The notes: generated by a model not told the origin, from the letters alone. A stretch of 44,815 bases of DNA from Brevundimonas intermedia (GCF_027922165.1 NZ_BSFD01000003.1:23903-68717); one strand, 5' to 3'. Shown: positions 18,086 through 27,909, numbered from the stretch's first letter. Program-made: numbers and translations.

Positions 18086-19132
18086 ATGAACCACCGCTTC
18101 GCCTACCTATTGCCCAGCTTGCTAATCTTGAGCCTGGCCGCCTGTTCGCCACCCGCCGAAGACGGAGCGTCAGCTCCGGCTGCGGAGACGCGCAATGAAG
18201 GCACGCTTTCGCGCGACGCCATCGAAAACGGCGCCTATTCGCCGCCCGCGCCCGATGCTCCCCCGACGACAACGCAAAACCCCGCTCAGCCGGACCCGGC
18301 CCTGATCCGGGCCCAGGTACTGTTGGAACGGGCGCGCTTTTCGCCCGGCGCCATCGACGGTCTGGCGGGCTCCAACATGCGCCAGGCGATCGCCGCCTTT
18401 CAGGAGGCCCAGAGCCTGCCCGCCAGCGGCCAGCTTGACGCCGATATCATGGGCCGCTTGCGGGCGGCCGGCGTCGGCGCCGTGACAACGACCTATACGA
18501 TCACCCAACAGGATCTGGCCGGCCCCTATCTGGGCGCGGTTCCGACAGAGCTGAAGGCGCAAGGCCTGGCCCCCTTCATGGGCTACGCCAATGTCGTGGA
18601 GGCTTTGGCGGAACGCTTCCATGTCACAGAGAATCTGCTGCGGGCCATGAACCCCGGCGCCGACTTCAACCGGGTCGGTCAGTCCCTGGTGGTTCCGGCG
18701 ATCAACACCACGCCCCTGCCCGCCGAAGTGGATCATATCGACGTCGACAAGGCCGAAGGCTCGGTCAGGGCCTTCGCCGCCGACGGCACGCTGATCGCCT
18801 ATTTCCCGGCCACCATCGGCAGCGGCGACAATCCCACCCCGACCGGCACGGTCAAGGTGAACGGCGTCGCCCGCAATCCCGACTACACCTATGACCCGTC
18901 AAAGCTCAGCTATGGCGACGTGGACCACAAGGTCGTGGTCAAGCCGGGGCCCAACAATCCGGTCGGCGTGGTCTGGATCGACCTGAACAAGCCCAGCTAT
19001 GGCATTCACGGCACGCCCGACCCGCATCTGGTCGGCAAGACCGCCTCGCACGGCTGCGTGCGCCTGACCAACTGGGACGCCTGGACCCTGGCCGACAAGG
19101 TCAAGCCGGGCGTCACGGTGCGGTTCATCTGA
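18086..19132 (+). CDS. Lipoprotein L,D-transpeptidase with peptidoglycan-binding and LysM-like domains
   Basis: The 348-aa product has a lipoprotein signal with lipobox L-A-A-C (Cys20), so it is anchored to a membrane. A Pro/Ala linker is followed by a peptidoglycan-binding-1 fold (about 73-125, ending [12 protein letters not shown]). A LysM-like segment (about 168-210, [20 protein letters not shown]...LVVP) and a C-terminal YkuD domain (about 220-348) follow. The catalytic motif is complete: IHGTPDP then SHGCVRLTN with the nucleophilic Cys. Enzymes of this class form 3-3 cross-links or attach proteins to peptidoglycan. The Shine-Dalgarno is weak. It converges with the esterase gene at 1 nt distance. 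Confidence 0.9.
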   Translation: MNHRFAYLLPSLLILSLAACSPPAEDGASAPAAETRNEGTLSRDAIENGAYSPPAPDAPPTTTQNPAQPDPALIRAQVLLERARFSPGAIDGLAGSNMRQAIAAFQEAQSLPASGQLDADIMGRLRAAGVGAVTTTYTITQQDLAGPYLGAVPTELKAQGLAPFMGYANVVEALAERFHVTENLLRAMNPGADFNRVGQSLVVPAINTTPLPAEVDHIDVDKAEGSVRAFAADGTLIAYFPATIGSGDNPTPTGTVKVNGVARNPDYTYDPSKLSYGDVDHKVVVKPGPNNPVGVVWIDLNKPSYGIHGTPDPHLVGKTASHGCVRLTNWDAWTLADKVKPGVTVRFI

Positions 19133-20728
19133 CTATTGGACGGCGCCGAACGGGGTGCCGTCCCAGAAGTCGCAGTGGTGGCGGTCGAAAAAGTCGGCGT
19201 CCAGCCGGTCGCCGTCGGGGCTGAACACCCGGACCGGTCCGGAGACCTCAACGCGAGGCCAGTCCGGGCCAAAGTCCCTCTGACCGAAGCCGGCCCACAG
19301 GCTCTGCATCCGCTCGGACAGGGCCTTCTGCTCCGGGGTGAGCCGCTTCACGTCGGCGAACACCCAACTGGTCCCGAACACATAGGCCAGTTCGCTGGCG
19401 TGATAGGCGCCCAGATCGAGCCCCACGATCCAGTCCGGCAGGACGAAGGGCGCGCCACGATCCGCGAATTCATAGCCCCAGACCGGAACATAGCGGGACA
19501 GCTGGCGGCGCAGGGCCTGTGACGGACAGGCGAACCTCTGGTCGGTGAAGTTCGTAGCGATGGCGTAGGCCGGGCCGTCAGGACCGACCGGATAGCGATC
19601 CAGCACGCGCGGACCGACGTCGCCGTACATCCAGATCGTCTCCTTTTGGTAGCGATCCATGTCCTTGACCTCATTGGCGAACAGCCGCCCTTCGTCCAGG
19701 TTGGTGCCGACGATGACGGGGACGCGGGTGAACCGGCCCTCATGGATCGCCAGCGCAGGATTTTCAGGTACGGTCGCGTCGGTATGGACCGGTCCCCACG
19801 ACCCCGGCCCGTTGATCCCCGCCCTCAACGACGGCGCGCGCGACAAGCGCCAGGCCGGCAGTGCCTTGAGGCACGAGACCTGATCCGACCCGCTGCAGCC
19901 CAGGCGTTCTGCAAACAGGGGGCCCGTCGCCGCCGCATCCTGCGCACTGACCAGGGATGACGGCTCCAGGCAGCCGCTGCTTTGCAGGATGACGCGCTGG
20001 TACAGGCCTTCGGACCCAGGCGACGCCATCAAATAACAGGCCGACCAGGCCCCTGCGCTCTCGGCGAAAAGGGTCACATTGGCCGGGTCGCCGCCGAAGG
20101 CCGCGATGTTCCCATGCACCCACTGCAAGGCCGCCTGCTGATCCATCAGGCCGAAATTTCCGCCGAAGCCCTCGCCCTGCGGCTCGAACTGCGGGTGGGC
20201 CAGCCAGCCCAGGGCGCCGAGCCGATAGTTGAGGGTTACGACCACCCGGCCCTGTTCGGCCGCCAGTTTCGACGGATCGTAGTTGGCCCCCGATCCGATG
20301 GTGAAGGCGCCGCCGGGGATATAGACCATCACCGGTCGCGGCTGGGCCGTCGTTCCGGCTGGGGCGTAGATGTTCAGGTAGAGGCAGTTCTCGGACCCGA
20401 CGACCAGCCCGCCGCCCCCGCCCAGAATGGCCTGGCGGCCGATGGCCTGGGTGCAGTCCGATCCAAGCCGCGTCGCATCGCGCACGCCCTCCCACGGCCG
20501 GACAGGCTGAGGCGCCCGCCACCGCAGATCCCCCACTGGAGCCTGAGCGAACGGCACGCCCAGGAAGGCGCGCACGCCCGCGCCTTCAATCCCCCGCACG
20601 GTTCCAGCCTCCGTCTTCGCCAGAACCCGTTCAGCGCCCGGCGCGAACCGGACATGATCAACCTTGCCCGGATGGGTGGCGCAGGCCGCCAGCAGCAGGG
20701 ACGCGAACAGCAGCGAGAGAAGACGCAT
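19133..20728 (-). CDS. Type-B carboxylesterase lipoprotein
   Basis: The 531-aa product is an alpha/beta hydrolase of the carboxylesterase/lipase type-B family. The N-terminus MRLLSLLFASLLLAACATHP has a lipobox L-A-A-C at Cys16. The oxyanion-hole region PVMVYIPGGAFTIGSG, the nucleophile in FAESAGAWS, the acidic residue in GTNLDEGRLF and the histidine in GAYHASELAYVFG give a complete triad. The nucleophile elbow has Ala in place of the more usual first Gly. N-terminal strand AFLGVPFAQAPVGDLRW and the EDCLYLN-like ENCLYLNIYAPA are typical. Substrate unknown. Confidence 0.88.
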   Translation of the reverse strand: MRLLSLLFASLLLAACATHPGKVDHVRFAPGAERVLAKTEAGTVRGIEGAGVRAFLGVPFAQAPVGDLRWRAPQPVRPWEGVRDATRLGSDCTQAIGRQAILGGGGGLVVGSENCLYLNIYAPAGTTAQPRPVMVYIPGGAFTIGSGANYDPSKLAAEQGRVVVTLNYRLGALGWLAHPQFEPQGEGFGGNFGLMDQQAALQWVHGNIAAFGGDPANVTLFAESAGAWSACYLMASPGSEGLYQRVILQSSGCLEPSSLVSAQDAAATGPLFAERLGCSGSDQVSCLKALPAWRLSRAPSLRAGINGPGSWGPVHTDATVPENPALAIHEGRFTRVPVIVGTNLDEGRLFANEVKDMDRYQKETIWMYGDVGPRVLDRYPVGPDGPAYAIATNFTDQRFACPSQALRRQLSRYVPVWGYEFADRGAPFVLPDWIVGLDLGAYHASELAYVFGTSWVFADVKRLTPEQKALSERMQSLWAGFGQRDFGPDWPRVEVSGPVRVFSPDGDRLDADFFDRHHCDFWDGTPFGAVQ

Positions 20729-20806
20729 CGAAAACCTTGGCCGTGGCGAGACGGGCTTAACGCGGGCGAAGCCTGAGCGTTTCGTTCACGCCTAACGGCC
20801 GCGACA

Positions 20807-21481
20807 TCAAGGCCAGAGACGTTCGCGCGTCCAGGCGTCTCCGTCGCGCGTGAAGCGCAGCCGGTCGTGCAGACGGAAAGGGCGGTCGCGCCAGAACTCG
20901 ACGCTTTGCGGGACAACTCGCCAGCCGGTCCAGTGTTCGGGCCGAGGCACCTCGCCGCCTTCGAACCGGGCCGTTTCGCGCGCCACTGCGATTTCAAGGG
21001 TCTCGCGGGCGTCGAGGGGGCGGGACTGGTCCGAGGCCCAAGCCCCGATCCGGCTTTCGCGGGCCCGGCTGGAGAAATAGGCGTCGGCCTCCTCCGCAGT
21101 GACGGGCTCGACCCGTCCCCGCACTCGCACCTGACGACGCAGCGACTTCCAGTGGAAGGTCAGGGCGGCGACCGGACGCTGGGCCAGTTCCACGCCCTTG
21201 TCGCTCTGGCTGTTGGAATAGAAGGTGAAGCCCCGATCATCGACGTCCTTGAGCAGAACGATCCGCGCGTCGGGCAGGCCGTCACCATCGACCGTAGACA
21301 GGGTCATAGCGTTGGAATCGTTGACTTCGTTCGCCCTGGCCTCAGCTAGCCATTCGACGAACAGGCCGACGGGCTCGGATAGTTGGAAGATGGTTTCGTC
21401 GCCATTGGCGGCCAGGGCGGCGGCATAGTCGCGCGCGTACTCTTCGCGCGAAGGGCTGGGCGGGATCACGAGGGCGGTCAT
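20807..21481 (-). CDS. pdxH: Pyridoxamine/pyridoxine 5'-phosphate oxidase
   Basis: PdxH oxidises PMP or PNP to PLP with FMN and oxygen, in the salvage and last step of vitamin B6 synthesis. The 224-aa product shows [35 protein letters not shown], the FMN-binding [14 protein letters not shown], and the C-terminal signature [20 protein letters not shown] with the closing RLWP (usually RL-x-P). Length is typical. It is divergent from the J-domain gene. Confidence 0.95.
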   Translation of the reverse strand: MTALVIPPSPSREEYARDYAAALAANGDETIFQLSEPVGLFVEWLAEARANEVNDSNAMTLSTVDGDGLPDARIVLLKDVDDRGFTFYSNSQSDKGVELAQRPVAALTFHWKSLRRQVRVRGRVEPVTAEEADAYFSSRARESRIGAWASDQSRPLDARETLEIAVARETARFEGGEVPRPEHWTGWRVVPQSVEFWRDRPFRLHDRLRFTRDGDAWTRERLWP

Positions 21482-21590
21482 GGCGGTTCTCTAACCCGAG
21501 CAGGCGCGTGATGAAATGATCGGGATCAAAACAGCCAAGATCGAATCGCGGTTAACCGCGCATTGACCCTATCGCGCGAACGGTAGGGGA

Positions 21591-22325
21591 ATGAGCGCTA
21601 TCCGCCCCACATCCGATGTCGCCGCCATTCGGGAGGCCCTCGCCACCCTGGGCCTGCACGGCGCGGCCGACGCCGAGGCGTTGAAGACCGCCTTCCGCGC
21701 GGCGGTGAAGGAGGCGCGCCCGGACCAGCCCAGCGGGGACGCGGAACGGTTCCGACGCGTCATCGCCGCCTATCGCCTGATCCAAGCGCACGCGCCGTCG
21801 CGGCCAAGCTTGACGCCGCCGGGCGAGACAGCCGCCCCTGCGCCGGTCCTGGTTTTAAGCCCCATGCAAGCGGTCGCCGGGGCCAAACTGGACCTGAGGC
21901 TGGGTGAGCGCACAATAAGGGTTGCGGCGCCCGCCGGCCTTCGGACGGGCGAGCATCTGCGACTAAGGGGGGGCGGGACGGATGGCGCAGACCTCTATCT
22001 GGCCGTTCTTATCAGACCCCAGGACGGAATCTCCGTCCTGGGCGACGACCTGTTCATGAGCTGGCCAACCTCGTCGCGGCTGCTTCAGGAAGGCGGCCGG
22101 GTGGAAGTCGAGACCCATGCAGGCCCGCGATCCGCCTGGATCACCCCGGAGATGACCGCCCCTGCGCGGGTGAGATTCAAAGGCCTGGGATTGCCGGCAA
22201 GAGGCTCTCGCGCGCAGGGCCATCTGTTTGTCACTTTAACGCCGTCGTCAGAGGCGCCCTCGCCGGCCGAAGACCTGCTGGTGCGGTTCACTCGCGCCTG
22301 GGCGCCGGAGCGTCTGGCGGCCTGA
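21591..22325 (+). CDS. Degenerate J-domain protein with DnaJ-like C-terminal domain
   Basis: The 244-aa product has an N-terminal helix pattern of a J domain (LKTAFRAAVKEARPDQPSGDAERFRRVIAAYRLIQ, about residues 31-65). The invariant HPD is R43-P44-D45. The region after about residue 80 resembles a DnaJ C-terminal substrate-binding domain (GAKLDLRLGERTIRVAAPAG, then LRLRGGGTDGADLYLAVLIR...). There is no Gly/Phe or zinc-finger region. It may be a co-chaperone that no longer stimulates DnaK ATPase, or a peptide-binding protein. It lies just upstream of aroC on the same strand, 72 nt apart. Confidence 0.7.
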   Translation: MSAIRPTSDVAAIREALATLGLHGAADAEALKTAFRAAVKEARPDQPSGDAERFRRVIAAYRLIQAHAPSRPSLTPPGETAAPAPVLVLSPMQAVAGAKLDLRLGERTIRVAAPAGLRTGEHLRLRGGGTDGADLYLAVLIRPQDGISVLGDDLFMSWPTSSRLLQEGGRVEVETHAGPRSAWITPEMTAPARVRFKGLGLPARGSRAQGHLFVTLTPSSEAPSPAEDLLVRFTRAWAPERLAA

Positions 22326-22397
22326 CGCCCCTTCACTTCGCCTGGTTTACCGCGCAGACACTGGACCTCGTCGCCGTCCTCGACCATTACGTCGGCC

Positions 22398-23483
22398 ATG
22401 TCGCACAACACCTTCGGCCATCTGTTTCGCGTGACCACCTGGGGCGAGAGCCACGGGCCGGCTATCGGCTGCATCGTGGACGGCTGCCCGCCGATGATCC
22501 CGCTGACCGAGGCTGATCTTCAGCCTTGGCTGGACCAGAGAAAGCCCGGCGGATCGCGCTTCGTGACCCAAAGGCGTGAAAGCGATACGGCGCAGATCCT
22601 GTCCGGCGTATTCGACGACGGCGACGGTCCAGTCACGACCGGCACGCCCATCTCCATCCTGATCCAGAACGAGGATCAGAGGTCGAAAGACTATGGCGAG
22701 ATCGCGCGCGCCTATCGCCCGGGCCACGCCGACTTCACCTATCAGACCAAATACGGGGTGCGCGACCCGCGCGGCGGCGGGCGCTCGTCGGCGCGAGAGA
22801 CGGCCAGCCGGGTGGCGGCGGGCGCCGTAGCGCGCAAGGTGCTGGGCGACGGCGTGATCATCCGCGCCGGCGTCGTGCAGATCGGTCCGCACCGGATCAC
22901 GCCGGAAGCCATCGATTTCAACGCCGTGCACAACAATGCCCTGTTCGCCGCCTCCAGCGATGTTGTGGCGGAATGGGAGGCCTATCTGGACGAAGTCCGC
23001 AAGGCCGGCTCGTCCATCGGCGCCGTGGTCGCCCTGGAGGTCACTGGCGTGCCCGCCGGCTGGGGCGCGCCCCTCTATGGCAAGCTGGACTCCGAACTGG
23101 CTTCCGCGCTGATGTCGATCAACGCCGCCAAGGGCGTGGAGATCGGCGCAGGGTTTAAAGCCGCCGAACTGTCGGGCGAGGACAACGCCGACCAGATGCG
23201 GCTGGACCTGAACAAGCAGCCGGTCTTTCTTTCCAATCATGCCGGCGGGGTTCTGGGCGGGATTTCCACGGGGCAACCGCTGACGGCGCGGGTGGCGTTC
23301 AAGCCCACGTCCTCGATCCTGACGCCGCGCCAGACCATCACCCGCGACGCCGAGGAAACTGATCTGCGGACCAAGGGCCGCCATGACCCGTGCGTGGCTC
23401 TTCGCGCCGTGCCGGTGGTCGAAGCTATGGCCGCCTGCGTCCTGGCCGACGCCTTCCTACGGCACCGCGCTCAGGTCGGATGA
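22398..23483 (+). CDS. aroC: Chorismate synthase
   Basis: AroC makes chorismate from EPSP with reduced FMN, the last step of the shikimate pathway. The 361-aa product has the family signatures [17 protein letters not shown] (about 14-30), [20 protein letters not shown] (about 131-150) and the C-terminal [20 protein letters not shown] with RGRHDPC-like context. Length is usual. Its stop overlaps the next gene's start as ATGA. Confidence 0.97.
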   Translation: MSHNTFGHLFRVTTWGESHGPAIGCIVDGCPPMIPLTEADLQPWLDQRKPGGSRFVTQRRESDTAQILSGVFDDGDGPVTTGTPISILIQNEDQRSKDYGEIARAYRPGHADFTYQTKYGVRDPRGGGRSSARETASRVAAGAVARKVLGDGVIIRAGVVQIGPHRITPEAIDFNAVHNNALFAASSDVVAEWEAYLDEVRKAGSSIGAVVALEVTGVPAGWGAPLYGKLDSELASALMSINAAKGVEIGAGFKAAELSGEDNADQMRLDLNKQPVFLSNHAGGVLGGISTGQPLTARVAFKPTSSILTPRQTITRDAEETDLRTKGRHDPCVALRAVPVVEAMAACVLADAFLRHRAQVG

Positions 23484-23896
23484 CGGATATCCGCCCCATC
23501 CGCGGCGGCGAAGACGAGGCTGTCATCGCCCTGTGGACCGCAAGCGATCTGACCCGTCCGTGGAACGACCCGGTTGCTGACCTGAATCTGGCGAAGGATG
23601 GCGCAACCTCCACCCTGCTGGTCGCGGCGGATGAGGTGGGGATCAGCGGCACGGTCATGGTCGGCTTCGACGGCCATCGCGGCTGGATCTATTATCTGGC
23701 GGTAGATCCTGACCGGCGCCGCAGCGGCCTGGGCCGCGACCTGATGACGGCGGCGCAAGACTGGTTGAAGAAAAGGGGCGCCCCCAAGCTTCAGCTGATG
23801 GTCCGCTCCGATAACGAGGCGGCGCTAGGCTTCTATCACCGGCTTGGTTTGGAGCGGCAGGATGTGATTGTACTGGGCCGGAGGCTGGACGGCTGA
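23480..23896 (+). CDS. YpeA-like GNAT acetyltransferase
   Basis: The 138-aa product is a single GNAT domain. The acetyl-CoA loop is R/Q-x-x-G-x-[22 protein letters not shown] (about 75-94), followed by [20 protein letters not shown]. The N-terminus ([20 protein letters not shown]...[11 protein letters not shown]) is like YpeA. The start ATG overlaps the aroC stop by 4 nt (ATGA), so translation is coupled; the upstream in-frame extension is rejected for that reason. The substrate is not known. Confidence 0.88.
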   Translation: MTDIRPIRGGEDEAVIALWTASDLTRPWNDPVADLNLAKDGATSTLLVAADEVGISGTVMVGFDGHRGWIYYLAVDPDRRRSGLGRDLMTAAQDWLKKRGAPKLQLMVRSDNEAALGFYHRLGLERQDVIVLGRRLDG

Positions 23897-23985
23897 CAGC
23901 TACCGCCCCCCGCTCTGTCCTTCGCCTTCTCGTCCTGCCGCATCAGCGCCATCAGGCCGGTTAGACCCGTCGTCATCACGATCAT
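23836..23985 (-). CDS. Possible small antisense-overlapping reading frame
   Basis: A 49-aa frame starts at ATG 23985 with AGGAG 7 nt upstream (the best feature). It opens MIVMTTGLTGLMALMRQDEK, a short hydrophobic stretch followed by charge. The last 60 nt overlap the 3' end of the GNAT gene in the opposite direction. The C-terminal half has the look of a shadow frame. It might be a small membrane peptide, but I would not rely on it. Confidence 0.25.
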   Translation of the reverse strand: MIVMTTGLTGLMALMRQDEKAKDRAGGGSCQPSSLRPSTITSCRSKPSR

Positions 23986-24084
23986 CGCCGACTCCTGCAA
24001 CTGCGAACCGTTTGCAGATTTGCGCGGATCGGGGCGGCGTGCAAGACAGGTTCGTCGGTGGCGCCGCACTCTAGGAGATCAACC

Positions 24085-24426
24085 GTGCGTGAAGACGGAA
24101 AGCTGGACTACCTCGAATTGCCCGCCGCAGACCTGCCCGCCACCAAGGAATTCTACAGCCAAGCCTTTGGCTGGACCTTTATCGACTACGGCCCGACCTA
24201 CGCCGCCTTCGACCAGGGCCTGAACGGAGGTTTCGACGCCGATGAGGCCGATCGGACAAAGACGCCTCTGCCCGTTCTCTACGCGAACCACTTGGAGGCC
24301 ATGCAGGCCAAGGTCGAGGCGGCGGGCGGCGTGATCCTGAAGCCGATCTACGCCTTCCCAGGTGGACGCCGCTTCCATTTCGCCGATCCGGCCGGCACCG
24401 AGATGGCGGTCTGGTCTACCGACTGA
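24085..24426 (+). CDS. VOC-family (glyoxalase/bleomycin-resistance fold) protein
   Basis: The 113-aa product is one VOC unit: KLDYLELPAADLPATKEFYS at the N-terminus, then FGWTFIDYGPTYAAFDQGLN, and the C-terminal FPGGRRFHFADPAGTEMAVW. VOC proteins bind a metal between two modules and act as dioxygenases, isomerases or drug-binding proteins. GTG 24085 is chosen as start because AGGAG lies 7 nt upstream; the upstream ATG 24058 has no such site. Function cannot be told. Confidence 0.85.
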   Translation: MREDGKLDYLELPAADLPATKEFYSQAFGWTFIDYGPTYAAFDQGLNGGFDADEADRTKTPLPVLYANHLEAMQAKVEAAGGVILKPIYAFPGGRRFHFADPAGTEMAVWSTD

Positions 24427-24430
24427 TCGC

Positions 24431-25324
24431 CTAGCGCGCGTCGACCGACTGGGCGATCCGCTCGCCCAGGTCGCGATCGGCGCCTTCTGCGGCGGAGACC
24501 CAGACGTGGATTTCCTCTGGCGAGGACGGCCGCTTGAACAGATGCTCCAGCGCCAGGCGACGCCCGCCCTCGGTCACAACGATCGAGGCGCGCCCCCCCG
24601 CCTGAACGACCTGTCCATCGTAAACGGGAAACTGTGAAGCCGGGCCGGCATAGATCATGACCAAGGCCGTCTGCTCGCGACGGACGGCGTAGATTCGGGC
24701 GTCAGCGCCGGCACGCGACTGGGTCAGCACCGTTCCGGATGGAAGCTCCAGCGTAAAGGGCAAGGCCGCAATCGCTGCGGCGTCCAGGCCTTGCGGCGTC
24801 GTGGCCGGCGCAACAGGAGCCGGCTCCGCCGTAGCCGGGACCGACCTGGGGGATGGGGCTGGAGGCGTCTGGGTCTGAGACGAAGGCGCTGTCTGGCGTG
24901 GGGTAGGAGACGGGGTGGAGGTCGGGGTCGGACGCGAAGGGGCCAGCTGGGGTGCGACAGGCCTGGTCGTCGTCTCGGATGGGGCCGCCACAAGCCGCGT
25001 CGCAGCAGGCGGTGTTGTAGCCGGCGGCGCGGCCGTTGCTGCAGGCGCGGCGGGCCTCACCGCCGAAGGCGGCGTGCTGTTCAGATCGCGCGTCAAGGAC
25101 GCGGAAGCAGGGGTAGCGGCTTGCGCTGACGGAGCCGCGTTCTGGCTCTGGGCCACGGGAGGGGGCGCCGGCGCCGTGGGCTCGACCGGCGTGGGCTGCT
25201 GAACCGGCGACGCAGGCTTGAAGGGCGGCCCGCTGTTGAGGTCGCGCGTCAGATCCGAGGTCGAACGCTGGCTTGACGTGTCCTGCCCGGACAGGAGGAT
25301 GGCGGCTAAGGCGATGACGAACAT
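24431..25324 (-). CDS. Proline/alanine-rich hypothetical secreted protein
   Basis: The 297-aa product begins with a short hydrophobic segment (MFVIALAAILLSG), likely a signal or anchor. A long low-complexity Pro/Ala/Thr region spans about residues 35-185. Within it the motif LTRDLNS(G/T)PP occurs twice (about 25-34 and 77-86). A folded C-terminal part from about 188 to 297 (FTLELPSGTVLTQSRAGADA...EIHVWVSAAEG) holds the conserved-looking sequence. I do not recognise the family. It ends 5 nt from the convergent VOC gene. The low-complexity stretch and its repetitive composition invite frameshifts, but none is seen. Confidence 0.65.
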   Translation of the reverse strand: MFVIALAAILLSGQDTSSQRSTSDLTRDLNSGPPFKPASPVQQPTPVEPTAPAPPPVAQSQNAAPSAQAATPASASLTRDLNSTPPSAVRPAAPAATAAPPATTPPAATRLVAAPSETTTRPVAPQLAPSRPTPTSTPSPTPRQTAPSSQTQTPPAPSPRSVPATAEPAPVAPATTPQGLDAAAIAALPFTLELPSGTVLTQSRAGADARIYAVRREQTALVMIYAGPASQFPVYDGQVVQAGGRASIVVTEGGRRLALEHLFKRPSSPEEIHVWVSAAEGADRDLGERIAQSVDAR

Positions 25325-25365
25325 GCCGGGACCATTACGCGGCGCAGGTGGAACCGCAAGGGCGG

Positions 25366-27054
25366 TCAGGCGTGCGGTAAGGTCAGCCAGAAGATCGCGC
25401 CCTGACCCGGCGCTGAAACCACCCCAATGGAGCCGTCCTGAAGTTCAACAAGCCGCTTTGCGATCGCAAGCCCCACCCCATGCCCTTCGATGCCGGAACG
25501 CTCCAGACCGAGTCGGTTGAACGGCTCGAAGAGCTGCGCCTGCTTTTCCAGGGACAAGCCGGGCCCAAAATCAATGACCTCGATCCGCACATGATCTTCC
25601 GCGCTCAACGCCCTCAGCACGACTCGACCGCCGGAGCCCCCGTACTTGAGGGCGTTGGTGGTGAGGTTGTCGATCACTTGCATTAGCCGCTGAGAATCCG
25701 CGATCGCGATTAGCCCCTCGCCCTCGCACACAACTTGCAGATCAATCGCTTGAGCTTCCGGCCGAATTCTAGCCGAAAGTCGGACGTCTTCGAGCAGGCC
25801 AGCTACGTCTGTCGGTCGCAAATCGACCTTGATCGCGCCGGATTCCGCCCGCGCCAGATCAAGCAGGTCGTGGGCCAAGGTCTCGACCTGCCGCGCCGTC
25901 TTGACCAGCATGTCCGCCATTTCTGTCTGCTGAGGCGTGACGGGACCGAGTTGGCCGGTCGACCAAAGATTGCCGATCCCGATGACGCCGGCGACGGGGC
26001 TCTTGATCTCGTGTGCGACATTGGCCAGCAGCCGCGACTTGGATTCCGACGCTCGTTCTGCACGAATCTGACCCGTGCGGGCGCGATCGGCGAAGCGGTC
26101 GCGTTCTTCCAGCAGAGCCGCGACCAGAAGAATGGGCATGTATCCGGCCAGGACTTGAATCTGCGCCATCATAACCAGCTGAGTGCGGGTCATGTCGTCA
26201 GCCTGAGGGCCGTAACCCAACATGGCTCCGCCGACCGAGAGGACAGTGACCACCAAAAGGCTGAAAGCCGTTCCCGCGACCCCCGTCCGGACAGCCACGC
26301 AGAGCAACAGGGGAATCATGACGACGCCCACAGCTGACAGCCCTGAAAGCCCTATGTACTGAACAACCAGCACCCCGGCTAACAAGACGGCCGCTTCCAA
26401 AATCGCGCCAGGGCGGCTGAAACGGGACAAGGTCGATGGGGTAAGCGCCAGCCCGAGCGTGCCGATTACGGCCAGACCCAGGGCGTGACCAAACCACCAG
26501 GTCTTAAAGGTTTCGAAGACGTCGCCCGATCCGAACGGTGCGAGGACCGCAGCAGCGAACAAGCCGGCAGGAATAGGCGACAGGACCGCGCCGAAGATCA
26601 AAAAACGCGCTGCGCCGCTCAGGCTGGACACGTCCAGGTTTGGAACGAAACGGCGGGCCAGCAGGATCGCGCCAATAATCTCCACCATGTTCGCCAAGGC
26701 GAGCATCACAGACAGCGCCGGCTTATACCCGGCGATCAGTTCTCCGATCAGGATGCTGATTGTCAGCACAACGGCGAAAGCGGTGTCGTGGCGTCGCCCC
26801 CATCCAGTGCGCAGCCAAACGGCGACGGCCACCCCGCACACCCCCCAAAGGCCCGTGATAAGATCCAGGCTGCGCGCCCAGCCGATTGAGGTCGCTGCAA
26901 GAATTGCGATGCATACTCCAGTGATTACAGGAACCAAAGGATGCGCAAATACAGCCTCGCCCTTCCACTCTGGCGCCTGCATCCGCAAGGCTGCGCTCGG
27001 TGACGGCGTTAGCGGCTTGGCAGCATCTATGTCGAGCACGGGGCTCATGGTCAT
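25366..27054 (-). CDS. MASE1-type membrane sensor histidine kinase
   Basis: The 562-aa product has about eight to ten membrane helices over residues 38-315 in the style of the MASE1 sensor domain. A short coil leads to a HisKA domain with phosphorylatable His348 in NVAHEIKSPVAGVIG. The HATPase domain is complete: N-box DNLTTNALKYGG, G1 DFGPGLS, F-box FEPFNRL and G2 GHGVGLAIAK. It has no receiver domain, and no response-regulator gene is in the neighbourhood, so it is an orphan kinase. The signal is unknown. Confidence 0.85.
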   Translation of the reverse strand: MTMSPVLDIDAAKPLTPSPSAALRMQAPEWKGEAVFAHPLVPVITGVCIAILAATSIGWARSLDLITGLWGVCGVAVAVWLRTGWGRRHDTAFAVVLTISILIGELIAGYKPALSVMLALANMVEIIGAILLARRFVPNLDVSSLSGAARFLIFGAVLSPIPAGLFAAAVLAPFGSGDVFETFKTWWFGHALGLAVIGTLGLALTPSTLSRFSRPGAILEAAVLLAGVLVVQYIGLSGLSAVGVVMIPLLLCVAVRTGVAGTAFSLLVVTVLSVGGAMLGYGPQADDMTRTQLVMMAQIQVLAGYMPILLVAALLEERDRFADRARTGQIRAERASESKSRLLANVAHEIKSPVAGVIGIGNLWSTGQLGPVTPQQTEMADMLVKTARQVETLAHDLLDLARAESGAIKVDLRPTDVAGLLEDVRLSARIRPEAQAIDLQVVCEGEGLIAIADSQRLMQVIDNLTTNALKYGGSGGRVVLRALSAEDHVRIEVIDFGPGLSLEKQAQLFEPFNRLGLERSGIEGHGVGLAIAKRLVELQDGSIGVVSAPGQGAIFWLTLPHA

Positions 27055-27128
27055 GCACGGTCTCGGCGCGGTTTGCTCGCACTATCAAAACATGCGGTTC
27101 CTAATATCCCCTGAAATATATGCGCCCA

Positions 27129-27782
27129 CTAGGCTTTCAATCTAAGATTGAACATCTTAACCGCAGCTGCTGGACCGCTTTCATAAGTCCACACTCCCGC
27201 GCTCACCGCCACGAAGTCTGCGCCGGCCCGCGCTACCTCTTCCGCGGTTTCGACGGTGATGCCACCGATGGCGACGCAAGGGACCTCCACCGTTTCCTGC
27301 CAGACAGTAAGGATTTCCAGACCGGGTCGGTGCGCTGTTTCCTTGGTCCCGGTTGGATAGAAGGCGCCGAAGGCGACATAGTCGGCGCCGCCCTCGGCCG
27401 CGTCCCACGCGAGGTCGCGGTCGTCATGACAGGTGACGCCAATCATCGCGTCAGGCCCCATGATCCGACGCGCCTCGACCAGAGACCCGTCCTGTTGACC
27501 GATGTGAACGCCATCACAACTGGTGGCCCGAGCCAGATCGGGCCGGTCGTTCACCAGCACCGCCACGCCATGCCGGCGCGCGATCGGGGCCAGCCGTTCG
27601 ACGGCGGCGACAATGGCGGCGTCATCTGCAGGCTTGAGCCTTATTTGCAGAGCTGCGACGTCGCCCGCGCCCAATGCCTCTTCAAGCATGGCGGCGAAGA
27701 CGTCCAAATCAGGGATCGCGGGCGGCGTGATCAGATACAGTCGGCAGGGGGGACGAGCGGAAACAGCGGGGGGTCTGGCCAT
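27129..27782 (-). CDS. thiE: Thiamine-phosphate synthase
   Basis: ThiE couples HMP-PP and THZ-P to thiamine monophosphate. The 217-aa product has CRLYLITPP at the N-terminus, [42 protein letters not shown] and the phosphate-binding end [14 protein letters not shown] with [19 protein letters not shown] 27782 is chosen because GGGAAG lies 7 nt upstream. The first nine residues of the longer frame are not family-like. It lies between the kinase gene and the divergent bfd. Confidence 0.93.
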   Translation of the reverse strand: MARPPAVSARPPCRLYLITPPAIPDLDVFAAMLEEALGAGDVAALQIRLKPADDAAIVAAVERLAPIARRHGVAVLVNDRPDLARATSCDGVHIGQQDGSLVEARRIMGPDAMIGVTCHDDRDLAWDAAEGGADYVAFGAFYPTGTKETAHRPGLEILTVWQETVEVPCVAIGGITVETAEEVARAGADFVAVSAGVWTYESGPAAAVKMFNLRLKA

Positions 27783-27874
27783 AGGCTGACTTCCCTCCCC
27801 TGCGACCATTCGTCAACGGCGCAATGACGGAACCGCCGTGCGAACGACTTGCAATCACCCTAAGGACTGCTATA

Positions 27875-27890
27875 GCGAACCATTCTCAGT
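27875..27890 (+). promoter_or_regulatory. Fur-box-like site before bfd
   Basis: GCGAACCATTCTCAGT closely resembles the alphaproteobacterial Fur-binding core GCGAATCATTCTCATT (14 of 16 positions, from general knowledge of such sites). It lies 20 nt before the bfd start. Bfd is needed to release iron from bacterioferritin under starvation, so repression by Fur-iron would make sense. Confidence 0.5.
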
Positions 27891-27909
27891 CGGTGAGTTC
27901 GAGATTCTC

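Noticed and set aside
24791..25202. Plus-strand frames opposite the proline-rich gene
   Set aside because: Arg/Gly-rich mirror images of the Pro/Ala-rich coding sequence.
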